In this document: positions 17,193 to 25,803 of the stretch, piece by piece | How positions within the stretch are numbered: the stretch's first letter is position 1 | Layout: every line of letters begins with the position of its first letter | The notes under the pieces: model-generated | Database searches by the model: none | Told to the model about the DNA's origin: nothing | The model's input: only the letters and a program-made list of their open reading frames with translations | Assembly (NCBI RefSeq): GCF_013523055.1 | Contig: NZ_JAAMQM010000025.1 | Location: 29,513 to 93,512 of the forward strand | Length of the DNA: 64,000 nt | From: Pseudomonas capeferrum | GTDB lineage: Bacteria > Pseudomonadota > Gammaproteobacteria > Pseudomonadales > Pseudomonadaceae | Direction of reading: 5' to 3' | Program-made: the position numbers and the translations under genes

Positions 17193-18491
17193 ATGAGCAC
17201 ACCAATTACGCTGTCTGTGGGTAGCCTCGATCTCACATACAACACTGGCTATATGGGCATGGATCACGGGATGCTCTATCAAGAGTCCGACCGCCAGTAC
17301 CGTCGGCACGAGGGCATCGACTACGACTACGCTCATAGCCCTGAAAGTCTGGAGCAAATGGAGCTGTGTTTTTGCCGGACACTTGGTTCGATGGTGTCAC
17401 GGTTGGAGCTGCTCGGATACACATTGGCGGCGGTGAGGTCGGAATACGAAAATCAGGTCGTGCTCGACAGAGACCAGTTCGAGGAATACCTGCCAGGTGA
17501 GCGTCGATCCGACCGTTTGACTTTCGATCAATTTATCGACTTCATCAAAGCGTACGCATTGCGAGACCTAAAAAGCGACTATGTCGCCAGCTACGATTCC
17601 GATCATGCACAGGGCCGGGGCCGCTTTGCGGCTGATCCAGCGGCATCTCTACTCCCGACGGGAGTGTTTGATCGAGACATCGGAGGCTACTCCGAGCGCA
17701 GCCATTTCGGCTCAATGTTAGGATTTCTGAGCCCATATGCAACTCTGCGAATCCTTGCCGAAAACCCCGCTAATCTAGGTGAAGATGTCGTCTGGGATTA
17801 CGGCAATTTTGTGGATGCAGGATGGGCTAAAAATGAGGATTTCATTGGGAACGCACGTCGGACCCAGACCTATTTGATAGCGACTGAAGGCACTTCTGAT
17901 ACCCACATTCTGAAGCGGGGTCTGGCGCTGCTCCGCCCGGACATCGAGGATTTTTTTCGATTCATTGACATCGAGGAGCGTCACCCATTTTCCGGTACAG
18001 GTAATCTGTCCAAGTTCGCCGAGGGACTGGTCAAAATTGATGTTCACAATCGCGTGGTCTTCCTGTTCGATAACGACGCCGAAGGAGTGGATACCTATAA
18101 AAATCTACTCAAACGCTTTCAATTCCCAGTGAACATGAAAGCTATGGTTCTTCCTGACTTGGACGAGCTGCGCGAGTTTCCGGCGAAAGGCCCGTGTGGT
18201 GTTGCCAACGCTGACATCAACGGCTGCGCGGCCGCTATCGAGTGCTATCTCGATCTCAATCTTAAGGGGCGACCCCCAGCGCAGGTGACCTGGACGAATT
18301 ACAAGGAGTCGTTAGGTATTTATCAGGGCGCCCTCGATTTCAAAGATAGCTACGCAAAGGCGTTTTATGAAACCACTCAGGAGGATGTTGAATCAGGTGT
18401 GTATGACGCGAGTAAGCTCCGATCCGTGATAGCGGCGCTTCTTGAGGAATGCACTGGTTTGGCTGCTGCGATGCTCTATTCGAAGTCCTAA
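17193..18491 (+). CDS. HEPN/Toprim-associated protein, putative defence function
   Basis: 432 residues. The N-terminal region begins with the pattern common to HEPN/Toprim-associated domains (SVGSLDLTYNTGYMG). A Toprim-type module follows: E232 in LIATEGTSDTHIL and the acidic pair D293/D295 in FLFDNDAEG. Proteins of this layout are frequent in defence islands and are thought to cut nucleic acid. Sits directly after tnsABC, the position where Tn7-like elements often carry defence cargo. No partner ATPase is next to it. Activity is inference. Confidence 0.75.
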   Translation: MSTPITLSVGSLDLTYNTGYMGMDHGMLYQESDRQYRRHEGIDYDYAHSPESLEQMELCFCRTLGSMVSRLELLGYTLAAVRSEYENQVVLDRDQFEEYLPGERRSDRLTFDQFIDFIKAYALRDLKSDYVASYDSDHAQGRGRFAADPAASLLPTGVFDRDIGGYSERSHFGSMLGFLSPYATLRILAENPANLGEDVVWDYGNFVDAGWAKNEDFIGNARRTQTYLIATEGTSDTHILKRGLALLRPDIEDFFRFIDIEERHPFSGTGNLSKFAEGLVKIDVHNRVVFLFDNDAEGVDTYKNLLKRFQFPVNMKAMVLPDLDELREFPAKGPCGVANADINGCAAAIECYLDLNLKGRPPAQVTWTNYKESLGIYQGALDFKDSYAKAFYETTQEDVESGVYDASKLRSVIAALLEECTGLAAAMLYSKS

Positions 18492-18684
18492 ACCTCAATA
18501 GCCTCTCGGCGAAGGCGCTTCCACCTAACGCGGACCGAGATGATTTCTGGCCCCTACCATCCGCTCGTCGCTACCTCTTGGAGATGGCCATCCATCCAAT
18601 GCCCATGGGGTACAGCATGGCTAGAATGGTATAGTCTCTCATTTATTTGCAGAACAGCCGCAGGAAGCCGCTGGGAGATTTCAC

Positions 18685-19161
18685 ATGGCGATCTACACCG
18701 CAGGCTATGAAGGGTTGTCTATCGACGCCTTCATCGCTCGTCTTAAGCAAGCTCAGATCGACAAGGTTCTGGACGTTCGCGAGTACCCTCTGTCCAGAAA
18801 GCCTGGTTTCTCCAAGAAGGCTTTCGCCCAGTGCTTGGCGGATGCAGGAATTGCCTACGAGCATTCCCCTCCCTTGGGTTGCCCAAAACCGATTCGAAAC
18901 CGCTATAAGGTCGATGGCGATTGGGGGGTCTATGCGCGCGACTTCAGGGCTTACATCCGTACCCGGATGGACCTTCTGGAGAACCTGACAGCTGATGCCT
19001 CAAGCCAGCGCATTTGTATGGTTTGCTACGAAGCTGACGCGAATTTTTGTCACCGCAGCCTTATCGCCGAGGCTGCGAGTGAATTGGATTCATCCCTGGA
19101 TACGCGGCATCTGCCTCTCAAAATAGAGAAATTTGCTGATTTGCTTCGGGCGGTTGCTTAG
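18685..19161 (+). CDS. DUF488-family protein
   Basis: 158 residues, GGGAG upstream of ATG 18685. Starts with YTAGYEGLSIDAFIARL, followed by VLDVREYPLSRKPGFSKKAF, and ends with CYEADANFCHRSLIAEA, all hallmarks of DUF488. Biochemical role unknown; it often occurs beside restriction or repair genes. Its last 44 bp overlap the 3' end of the opposite-strand gene at 19118-19945, a tight convergent pair that suggests the two travel together. Confidence 0.85.
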   Translation: MAIYTAGYEGLSIDAFIARLKQAQIDKVLDVREYPLSRKPGFSKKAFAQCLADAGIAYEHSPPLGCPKPIRNRYKVDGDWGVYARDFRAYIRTRMDLLENLTADASSQRICMVCYEADANFCHRSLIAEAASELDSSLDTRHLPLKIEKFADLLRAVA

Positions 19162-19945
19162 GTGGATAGATGAGACTGATGATAAGCCACTGTTGCGGAA
19201 ATCGATGAATCGTTCCCATTAGAAGCATAAGATCTTTTCCTGGTAACTCGACCTCCAGCTTCTGTCGAAACGGCGCTTCCCAGCCGTTAGGCCCATGAGC
19301 TCGGCGCATGTTTCTGTACAGCTGGCTTGCCTCCCAGTCTACGATCTTGTGCTTATAAATCTTTACCTCACCATCAAGTACTGACTCATAGCTGTAGTAG
19401 AAATCGAAGGGCACCTTCTCTAGGCGCTTGATGCTGGCTTTGACATCGTCCTGATCGAATAAACCGGGCTGGCGCTGCAGTCTCTCCAGTTTTTCAAGCT
19501 CCTCATCAGTCCAGCTTTCTGACGCGGCTTTACGGATCTCTAATCCAATAATTCGCTCAGGCTTGATCAAGCCGAGCGTGACATTGGAATTCTGTCGAGC
19601 CTGCTCCAGAGCCTCAAAACTGTCGTAGATGGGCAGCTTGCTAAGCATTTCCCTCCTTCGAATCCACGCTTTCGAGGTTGGAATAATGTCTTGGGGCTGA
19701 ATCGTATCCACGCCAATCTTATGGCTTTCAGGTCGGTGATCGTTGGAGCTTTTTTCGATGGAGGCTTCGATCCACTGCCACTTTGAAAATCGTTGATCAT
19801 CAGTGACCAGGCGGAACGGTACAGGGTAAAGACGGATCAGATTGCCTGCCTCGTCCATCCCCGCAACGCACGAAGTCTCTGTATAGGCAGCGCTGGGTGA
19901 CGGGTATGTTTTGCATAGGATTAGTATGCGAGCTTTCCTTCTCAT
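19118..19945 (-). CDS. Conserved-type hypothetical protein paired with DUF488
   Basis: 275 residues from ATG 19945. Begins with a beta strand and Cys (ARILILCKTYPSPS), then alternating strands with charged turns; a segment FDFYYSYES and the C-terminal LMLLMGTIHRFPQQWLIISL look like an OB- or SH3-like fold. I cannot name the family. Overlaps the DUF488 gene tail to tail. The start overlaps the stop of the small upstream frame (ATGA at 19942-19945). Confidence 0.65.
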   Translation of the reverse strand: MRRKARILILCKTYPSPSAAYTETSCVAGMDEAGNLIRLYPVPFRLVTDDQRFSKWQWIEASIEKSSNDHRPESHKIGVDTIQPQDIIPTSKAWIRRREMLSKLPIYDSFEALEQARQNSNVTLGLIKPERIIGLEIRKAASESWTDEELEKLERLQRQPGLFDQDDVKASIKRLEKVPFDFYYSYESVLDGEVKIYKHKIVDWEASQLYRNMRRAHGPNGWEAPFRQKLEVELPGKDLMLLMGTIHRFPQQWLIISLIYPPKQPPEANQQISLF

Positions 19946-20148
19946 ACAGGCACGTCCTTATTGTACTGCTGATACTGTAGCGACCAGAGCGTAAACTGGC
20001 CATATGATATCGCCCTGTCCCGACAAACCTCATCCATGTGCGGCTGCCACTGAGCGTCATCACCAAGAGCGAGCAATTCAGGCATAGCTGCTGCTAGGGA
20101 TTGCCTAACCGGGCTGCACCGCAGAAAGATTGAACGCAGCTTCGGCAC
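19942..20148 (-). CDS. Small frame coupled to the gene at 19118
   Basis: 68 residues (MPKLRSIFLRCSPVRQ ... SYGQFTLWSLQYQQY). Its stop overlaps the next start as ATGA, which favours a real, translationally coupled gene or the shortened tail of a once longer one. No ribosome site stands out at 20148, and no family is recognised. Confidence 0.35.
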   Translation of the reverse strand: MPKLRSIFLRCSPVRQSLAAAMPELLALGDDAQWQPHMDEVCRDRAISYGQFTLWSLQYQQYNKDVPV

Positions 20149-20361
20149 GAACTTGCCGTCCGATTGAAGCGGACGAGCTACGCACCGTTTGGGGTTGCGG
20201 CCCCTTTCGATGTTCGTCGATGGGATCTAGCTCAGTCGCAAGGGGCTTCCGGCGTACTGAACACTCCAACAAAATGGCATTTGCAAAGCTGCTTGAGCAA
20301 ATCACCGCTTGCATGGCTGCTGGAGTATGATGGGGACTGGTAGCTCTGGCAGGAGAGCCCA

Positions 20362-20550
20362 ATGACTGAATCAGCGCGCACCACGGTAAAGTGCCTGGAT
20401 CCCGGCGACGGCTCCGGCGATGTGATTGTGGAATTACCTGACGACATTCTGCGCGAGCTCGGGGTCACGACGGGCGACAGACTCTCCATAGAGCTCATCA
20501 ACGGCGATATCGTACTCAAGCCAGTCCGCGAGCGCCGCGAATCTGATTAG
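20362..20550 (+). CDS. AbrB/MazE-type antitoxin-like protein
   Basis: 62 residues. A SpoVT-AbrB swapped-hairpin domain is evident: VIVELPDDILRELGVTTGD, then RLSIELINGDIVLKPV. GGAG precedes the ATG. Such proteins bind DNA and usually pair with a MazF/PemK or similar toxin downstream, but 20551-20655 is empty and the next genes are the minus-strand copper operon, so no toxin is present. Confidence 0.8.
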   Translation: MTESARTTVKCLDPGDGSGDVIVELPDDILRELGVTTGDRLSIELINGDIVLKPVRERRESD

Positions 20551-20655
20551 CTACGCGTTGCAGGCCCTCTGTGTCGTCGTGTTGAGCTGATGAAGCTTTC
20601 TAGCGGGGATACATGGGACGGCAGTCAGCCTACTGCCGTCCTTCTGGTCGGTGCG

Positions 20656-21111
20656 TTATTTGGCTGGATAGTTGGCGACTACTAGGTCCGCGCCGCTTTT
20701 GGTTAACCCAATGACTTGGTAGGCATGGCTTACGCCATCAACCTCCATGCCTGGGGATCCAGCTGGCATTCCTGGCACGGCGATCCCGACCAGATCGTTC
20801 CGCTCCTTGAGTTCTCGAATCTGCTCAGCTGGCACGTGACCTTCAACAAACTTTCCATCAATCACGGCTGTGTGGCAGGACGCTAACCGTGGCGCTACGC
20901 CCAGCTTCTGTTTCACTGCGCTCATGTCCGTCTCAATATGGTCGGTCACTTTGAAACTATTGGCTTCCAAGTGCGCGATCCATTTCTTGCAGCAACCGCA
21001 GTTCGCGTCTCGGTGAACGTCGATGGACAAAGGCTCGGCAGCGTAGGCCGCTGAGGTCACCAGCAGCCCAGCGATAGCGGCTAGACGAACGAGTATCCGG
21101 TTAGTTGGCAT
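20656..21111 (-). CDS. DUF411 metal-binding exported protein
   Basis: 151 residues from the ATG at 21111 (the longer frame to 21378 lies inside the upstream gene). Signal peptide MPTNRILVRLAAIAGLLV...AYA, then the DUF411 motif VHRDANCGCCKKWIAHLE with the Cys pair for copper, and CHTAVIDGKFVEGHVPAE. Family members sit in copper-resistance clusters and are probably periplasmic copper chaperones. Last gene of the copA operon; starts inside the 3' end of the cytochrome gene. Confidence 0.85.
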   Translation of the reverse strand: MPTNRILVRLAAIAGLLVTSAAYAAEPLSIDVHRDANCGCCKKWIAHLEANSFKVTDHIETDMSAVKQKLGVAPRLASCHTAVIDGKFVEGHVPAEQIRELKERNDLVGIAVPGMPAGSPGMEVDGVSHAYQVIGLTKSGADLVVANYPAK

Positions 21112-21883
21112 GAGTGTGCTCCTTACCGTCTTTGTGAACATGCGTCTTTGTCGACGATTTCGGGTGGGCGTCCGAATGGGCTTCGGCCGCATTGTGGTCA
21201 CCGTGATGATCTGCCGCTTGGGTGGCGCCTGCGGGTGGAGCTCCATGGTCGTGAGCTGCCTGGGCATGATCGTTGTCTGCCGCTTCGTCGTGATCGCCAT
21301 GCTCGGCATGCCCGCTCCCGCCGTGCTGGCCCTCATGGTTATGCATATCGCTTTCGCCGCCGCCGTGCTGATGGCCACCGCTCGTGGCCACCAAAGCCTT
21401 GTACTGCTCGGGATTCATTTCGGGAAGTTGATCCAGGAACGCGACTATTCCCCAGATGTACTCATCACCCATGCTCTTGCCCCAAGCGGGCATGCCGGTG
21501 GCTTTGATGCCGTGCTTGATCGTCCAGAATGCGGCAGCCGGTTCGCCTCCGACACCCACCTTGGTGAGGTCAGGTGGCGACGGGTATAGCGCTTGGCTAA
21601 GTTCTGTCTTTCCAACGCCAGGGGCGAGGTGGCACCCAATGCACATGGCGTTGTAGTTGCCTGCGCCTGCCTTGATCAACGCAGCGTTCTTCAGGTCAGG
21701 CACTTCAATGTCTCGCGCTCGAACCTCAATCGACCGGTCGCGAGCCATGGCGAGAAACGAATGGACAGCCGGGAAGTGAGGATCATCGGCGCCGACATTC
21801 ACCAAGCCGAAATACGCGGTGCCCAATACCGCAGCACTTCCGACAGCACCGGCCACAAGCAGCGTTGTAATTGTTCTTTTCAT
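21101..21883 (-). CDS. Cytochrome c with a long His-rich tail
   Basis: 260 residues from ATG 21883 (MKRTITTLLVAGAVGSAAVL, a signal or anchor). One c-type heme site, CIGCH, with the axial Met likely in GMPAWGKSMGDEY. From about residue 155 to the end the chain is rich in His, Asp, Glu and Ala (for example HEGQHGGSGHAEHGDHDE), a probable metal-binding extension. Encoded between copB and the DUF411 gene, so it probably takes electrons from, or supplies them to, periplasmic copper handling. The tail looks like an added module. Confidence 0.85.
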   Translation of the reverse strand: MKRTITTLLVAGAVGSAAVLGTAYFGLVNVGADDPHFPAVHSFLAMARDRSIEVRARDIEVPDLKNAALIKAGAGNYNAMCIGCHLAPGVGKTELSQALYPSPPDLTKVGVGGEPAAAFWTIKHGIKATGMPAWGKSMGDEYIWGIVAFLDQLPEMNPEQYKALVATSGGHQHGGGESDMHNHEGQHGGSGHAEHGDHDEAADNDHAQAAHDHGAPPAGATQAADHHGDHNAAEAHSDAHPKSSTKTHVHKDGKEHTHAN

Positions 21884-21893
21884 GTTGGAATTC

Positions 21894-23009
21894 TCAGAAC
21901 CACATCCTGATACCGGCAACGAAGCGTGCCTCATCAACATCTCCACCCTCGTCTCGGATGAAGTCAGCGGTGTTGCCGTAGGAGCGGCTCCAGGTAACGC
22001 CTATGTACGGGGCAAACTGGCGGACGATTTCATACCGTAGACGCAGCCCGACTTCGGTATTGGCCAGACCCGATCCAACACCGCGCTCAGGATCGTTCTT
22101 GCCATAGAAGTTCGCCTCGGCCGTGGGCTGCAAAATCAAGCGATTGGTCAGCAGGATGTCGTATTCGCCTTCAAGACGCGCAGCAGTCTGGCCGTTCTCG
22201 CCGATGAACGCCGTAGCTTCGGCCTCGAAGTCATACAAGGCCATGCCCTGAATACCAAAGGCTGCCCAGGTCTGCGGTGATTCCGGTTTGAAATCCTGAC
22301 GGACTCCGGCGACCACGTCCCACCAAGGACTGACCGAGCGCCCGTATAGCAGTTGCAGCTCAGCGTCTTCGGTTACCCCATTGGTGCGCTCGCCTTCCGA
22401 GCGAACCCAGAGTCGATTGATGTCGCCGCCTACCCAGCCTGATGCGTCCCAGGCCAGGGTGCTGCCCTCATCGGCGTCTTGGTATTCGAGCTGGTCCAAC
22501 AGGAAGAAGCTGTTGATTCCGCTGTCGTGCACCTGGTGGCCACCCAAAGGCGGAAAGGCTGCCTCGCGGTCGGCATCAGTGAGCACTGGAATCGGCGTGC
22601 GACTCGTTGTGGTCGGAGAAATCGCTGAACCATGATTCATCTGGGAATGGTCCATGCCCTTCATCGAACCGTGATCCATGCCCTTCATGTTTCCATGGCC
22701 CATTTTGCTGTGGTCCATCTTGCTATGGTCCACCGGGCTGGATTTGCTCTGGCTTTGAGCATGCTCCATCTGGCTGTGATCAACAGGGGCAGGCTGTTTC
22801 TGCTGTTTGCTCACCCCCATCTTGCTGTGATCCATCGCCGGCATCGATTCGGACGGAACAGCATCCATTTGCATGGAACCGTGCCCCATTTTCGAATGAT
22901 CCATGCCCGAGTGATCCATTTCTTCAGCGGCGAAGCTGGGCGTTACGCCCAGCATGCCGATTGAAACAGTCAGGGCCAGCAGCGAAGGCCGCCCAAGGCT
23001 ATTGACCAT
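21894..23009 (-). CDS. copB: CopB outer-membrane copper-resistance protein
   Basis: 371 residues from ATG 23009; the 23039 start would extend it into the previous gene. Signal peptide, then a Met/His-rich region with several MDHSKM-type units, then the CopB domain (PPLGGHQVHDSGINSFFLLDQ ... YDILLTNRLILQP ... AEANFYGKNDPERGVGSGL) that forms a beta-barrel ending in Phe. Binds or exports excess copper at the outer membrane. Third in the copA operon, overlapping the stop of the gene before it. Confidence 0.93.
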   Translation of the reverse strand: MVNSLGRPSLLALTVSIGMLGVTPSFAAEEMDHSGMDHSKMGHGSMQMDAVPSESMPAMDHSKMGVSKQQKQPAPVDHSQMEHAQSQSKSSPVDHSKMDHSKMGHGNMKGMDHGSMKGMDHSQMNHGSAISPTTTSRTPIPVLTDADREAAFPPLGGHQVHDSGINSFFLLDQLEYQDADEGSTLAWDASGWVGGDINRLWVRSEGERTNGVTEDAELQLLYGRSVSPWWDVVAGVRQDFKPESPQTWAAFGIQGMALYDFEAEATAFIGENGQTAARLEGEYDILLTNRLILQPTAEANFYGKNDPERGVGSGLANTEVGLRLRYEIVRQFAPYIGVTWSRSYGNTADFIRDEGGDVDEARFVAGIRMWF

Positions 23010-23322
23010 CTTTCCCTGCCTTAGCTTTGTCGCTGCCATGCGATTCCATCATTATGTCGTGGTCCATGCCTTCCATCGAGCCATGGTCCATCCCCTTCAT
23101 CGAGCCGTGGTCCATACTTTCCATGGACCCATGGTCCATGCCTTCATGGTTCATCCCCTGACCCTGCTTGTCCTGCGAACCTTTGGCTTTACCGGCCTCG
23201 GTAGATTTCTGGGAATGCTGATCATGGTTGTCGCTGGACCACGACGACGGGGCATAAACAGCCAACATGCCGACCATCGCAGCAGAGAGGAAAAAGGCGC
23301 TTCGTTTCATTGGTTTGCTCAT
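22999..23322 (-). CDS. Small exported Met/His-rich copper-binding protein
   Basis: 107 residues from ATG 23322, with GGAG upstream. Signal peptide (KRSAFFLSAAMVGMLAVYA), then a low-complexity region with MDHGSM repeated five times or so, typical of periplasmic Cu(I) or Ag(I) sponges. Located between copA and copB and overlapping the start of copB. The same repeat unit is in CopA and CopB, so the three may have exchanged repeats. Confidence 0.8.
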   Translation of the reverse strand: MSKPMKRSAFFLSAAMVGMLAVYAPSSWSSDNHDQHSQKSTEAGKAKGSQDKQGQGMNHEGMDHGSMESMDHGSMKGMDHGSMEGMDHDIMMESHGSDKAKAGKDGQ

Positions 23323-23336
23323 CTCAAATCTCCAGC

Positions 23337-25250
23337 TCATTCGTCCACACGGACTTCTCGGAACATGCCCATTTCCATGTGGAACAGTAGGTGACAGTGA
23401 TAGGCCCAACGTCCCAAGGCATCTGCGGTGACGCGATAGCTTCGTTTTGAGCCAGGTGGCATGTCGATGGTGTGCTTGCGAACCATGAAGTTGCCGTTCT
23501 CGTCCTCCAGATCACTCCACATACCGTGGAGATGGATGGGGTGAGTCATCATGGTGTCGTTGACCAAGGTGATGCGAAGACGCTCGCCATATTTCAACCG
23601 CAGCGGTTCAGCATCAGAGAATTTGATACCGTCGAACGACCACGCGAACTTCTCCATGTGGCCGGTAAGGTGCAGTTCGATTGTGCGTCCAGGCTCTCGA
23701 CCATCGGGATCGATGAAGGTGCTCCGCAAATCGGCGTAGGTCAGCACTCGGCGCCCGTTGTTGCGCAGGCCAATTCCCGGATCGTTCAGCTTCGGGGTCG
23801 GCGACATGGTCTGCATATCGACCAACGGGTTGTTTGTCTCGGAAGCCGGATGGCTCTGCATTGCACCGCTCATGCCGGCCATGCCCTCATGACTCATCCC
23901 AGCCATCGTGCTGTGATCCATGCCGGCCATGTTGCTATGGTCCATTCCAGCCATCTTGCTGTGGTCCATGCCGGCCATGCTGCTATGGTCCATTCCAGCC
24001 ATCTTGCTGTGGTCCATGCCGGCCATGCTGCCATGGTCCATCCCAGCCATCTTGCTGTGATCCATCCCGGCCATGTTCCCCTGGTCCATGCCAGCCATGC
24101 CGCCGTGATCCATTCCGCCCATGCTGCCGTGGTCCATGCCCATATCGCTCATGGCGATGATCGGGCGTGGATCTACCTCCGGCACGGGCGCTTGCAAGCC
24201 TTCACGAACTGCCAGGGTGCCTCGGGAGTACCCGGTACGGTCCATGGATTGCGCGAAGATTGTATAGGCCTGCTCGTTTTCAGGTTCGACGATGACATCG
24301 TAGGTTTCGGCAACGGCGATCCGGAACTCATCGACCGATACGGGTTTGACGTACTGGCCGTCGGCAGCCACAACCGTCATCTTGAGCCCAGGAATCCGGA
24401 CATCGAAATAGGTCATGGCCGAGCCGTTGATAAAGCGCAGGCGGATCTTCTCGCCGGGCTTGAAGATACCCGTCCAGTTGCCGTTCGGAGCCTGGCCGTT
24501 CATGAGGTAGGTGTAGGTATACCCGCTCACGTCAGCGAGGTCGGTGGGGCTCATCTTCATTTCAGCCCACATCTTCCGATCCGCTACAGCGGCCGACCAG
24601 CCTTTCTCGCTCACATCGTCAACGAAGTCGCTAACAGTGCGCTTGTGGAAGTTGTAGTAGTCAGATTGCTTCTTGAGTTTGGAGAGCACCCGCGCCGGGT
24701 CTTCATCCGTCCAATCGCTGAGCATGACGACGTAATCACGGTCGTACACAAACGGCTCCGGATCCTTGGCATCGATCACCAACGCCCCATAGACCCCGGA
24801 CTGTTCCTGGAAGCCTGAGTGGCTGTGATACCAGTAGGTGCCGTTCTGGTGGACCTTGAACTTGTATTCGTACATGCCATCGGGAGCGATGCCGTGGAAG
24901 CTCAAGCCCGGCACACCGTCCATGTTGGCGGGCAGGATGATGCCGTGCCAGTGAATGGAGGTGTCTTGTTTCAGCCGGTTGCGTACGCGCAGTGTCACGG
25001 TGTCGCCTTCGCGCCATCGCAGGATCGGCCCTGGCACCGAACCGTTGATGGCCATGGCCGTGCGAGCTGCACCCGTGATATTGACGGGGAGTTCGCCGAT
25101 ATACAGATCGAAGTCCGTGCCGCTCAGCACGTTCGGTTGGCCAGGGCTGGTCACGGCCCAGACCGGCGCGCGCCACATGCCGAGCCCACCCAGAAGTCCG
25201 GTAGCGGCCAGGCCTTTGACGAAAGATCGTCTCGTGGTTTTGCTTTGCAT
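23337..25250 (-). CDS. copA: CopA multicopper oxidase
   Basis: 637 residues. Tat signal (TTRRSFVKGLAATGLLGG). Copper-site motifs in order: HWHG (SIHWHGIILP), HSH (YWYHSHSGF), HPIHLHG and HCHLLFHMEMGM at the C-terminus. Between the second and third cupredoxin domains, about residues 370-455, lies a run of more than ten MDHxxMAG repeats for Cu(I) binding. Periplasmic; oxidises Cu(I) to Cu(II). First gene of the minus-strand operon with a CopR-type palindrome at 25411 upstream. Somewhat longer than usual because of the Met-rich repeats. Confidence 0.96.
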   Translation of the reverse strand: MQSKTTRRSFVKGLAATGLLGGLGMWRAPVWAVTSPGQPNVLSGTDFDLYIGELPVNITGAARTAMAINGSVPGPILRWREGDTVTLRVRNRLKQDTSIHWHGIILPANMDGVPGLSFHGIAPDGMYEYKFKVHQNGTYWYHSHSGFQEQSGVYGALVIDAKDPEPFVYDRDYVVMLSDWTDEDPARVLSKLKKQSDYYNFHKRTVSDFVDDVSEKGWSAAVADRKMWAEMKMSPTDLADVSGYTYTYLMNGQAPNGNWTGIFKPGEKIRLRFINGSAMTYFDVRIPGLKMTVVAADGQYVKPVSVDEFRIAVAETYDVIVEPENEQAYTIFAQSMDRTGYSRGTLAVREGLQAPVPEVDPRPIIAMSDMGMDHGSMGGMDHGGMAGMDQGNMAGMDHSKMAGMDHGSMAGMDHSKMAGMDHSSMAGMDHSKMAGMDHSNMAGMDHSTMAGMSHEGMAGMSGAMQSHPASETNNPLVDMQTMSPTPKLNDPGIGLRNNGRRVLTYADLRSTFIDPDGREPGRTIELHLTGHMEKFAWSFDGIKFSDAEPLRLKYGERLRITLVNDTMMTHPIHLHGMWSDLEDENGNFMVRKHTIDMPPGSKRSYRVTADALGRWAYHCHLLFHMEMGMFREVRVDE

Positions 25251-25410
25251 GCCGTTGCGTCCAGTCAGGTAGATCGCTGATATCCAGGCTGCTCGATGGG
25301 GCAGCCCTTGGGTTCATTGGAGCTCTCACCAGTCTCGTAGACTTTCGTCACTGCGCGAGGCTGATGAGAGGCCGTAGTCTGAAACTGCCATAGTTCAGAT
25401 TCCGGGGTGA

Positions 25411-25424
25411 TTACATTTCTGTAA
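25411..25424. promoter_or_regulatory. CopR-type box upstream of copA
   Basis: TTACATTTCTGTAA, an inverted repeat TTACA-N4-TGTAA. The same form recurs at 34629 and 35597, each upstream of a copper-related gene, so it is the likely binding site of the CopR encoded at 25804. Confidence 0.75.
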
Positions 25425-25431
25425 GCTGGGA

Positions 25432-25638
25432 TCAGCAGCTTTCGTGGCCGGCATGCTTGCTGGACTGGGCGGCAACTGGCGCCTGCTCTTTCTTCTCCTG
25501 CGCAACTTGGAATGCCTGCATGGAGCTTTGGCGAGCCGCTTCCATCCGCGCAAAGGTCCGGTCCGCGCCGCCCTCTGCCAGGGCGATGCCTGCCATGCCG
25601 AAGGTAACGACCATCACAATTGCTTTGACCATGTTCAT
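25432..25638 (-). CDS. Small exported PtrA-N-terminal-like protein
   Basis: 68 residues with a signal peptide (MNMVKAIVMVVTFGMAGIALA) followed by EGGADRTFARMEAARQSSM, the pattern of the PtrA N-terminal domain found in Pseudomonas metal-induced proteins, and a short His/Cys end (SKHAGHESC). Divergent from copRS; the 165 bp between them (25639-25803) should hold both promoters and contain a degenerate CopR-like site (ATTACTTTTCCGTCAG) near 25729. Role unknown; copper binding is possible. Confidence 0.75.
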   Translation of the reverse strand: MNMVKAIVMVVTFGMAGIALAEGGADRTFARMEAARQSSMQAFQVAQEKKEQAPVAAQSSKHAGHESC

Positions 25639-25803
25639 CTGGAGATCCTCAGTGGGTTCTGCGCCTCATGGCGTCAGGTACAGGGTCAAGTTAGCTTCGC
25701 GGTGCTGTCAGAAAACTGATCTCGACATTACTTTTCCGTCAGCTTCTGGTTGGGCGTCTTTTTTCCTGCAAACTGGAGATGCACCCCGCGTGGATGAGAG
25801 CAG

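Noticed and set aside
23880..24140. Regular repeats within copA as a possible CRISPR array
   Set aside because: The units are in frame and encode MDHxxMAG; there are no variable spacers of constant length and no cas genes.
23472..24818. 448-codon plus-strand frame opposite copA
   Set aside because: It mirrors the Met/His repeat of CopA and the GC-rich third positions. CopA has signal, copper motifs and operon context on the minus strand.
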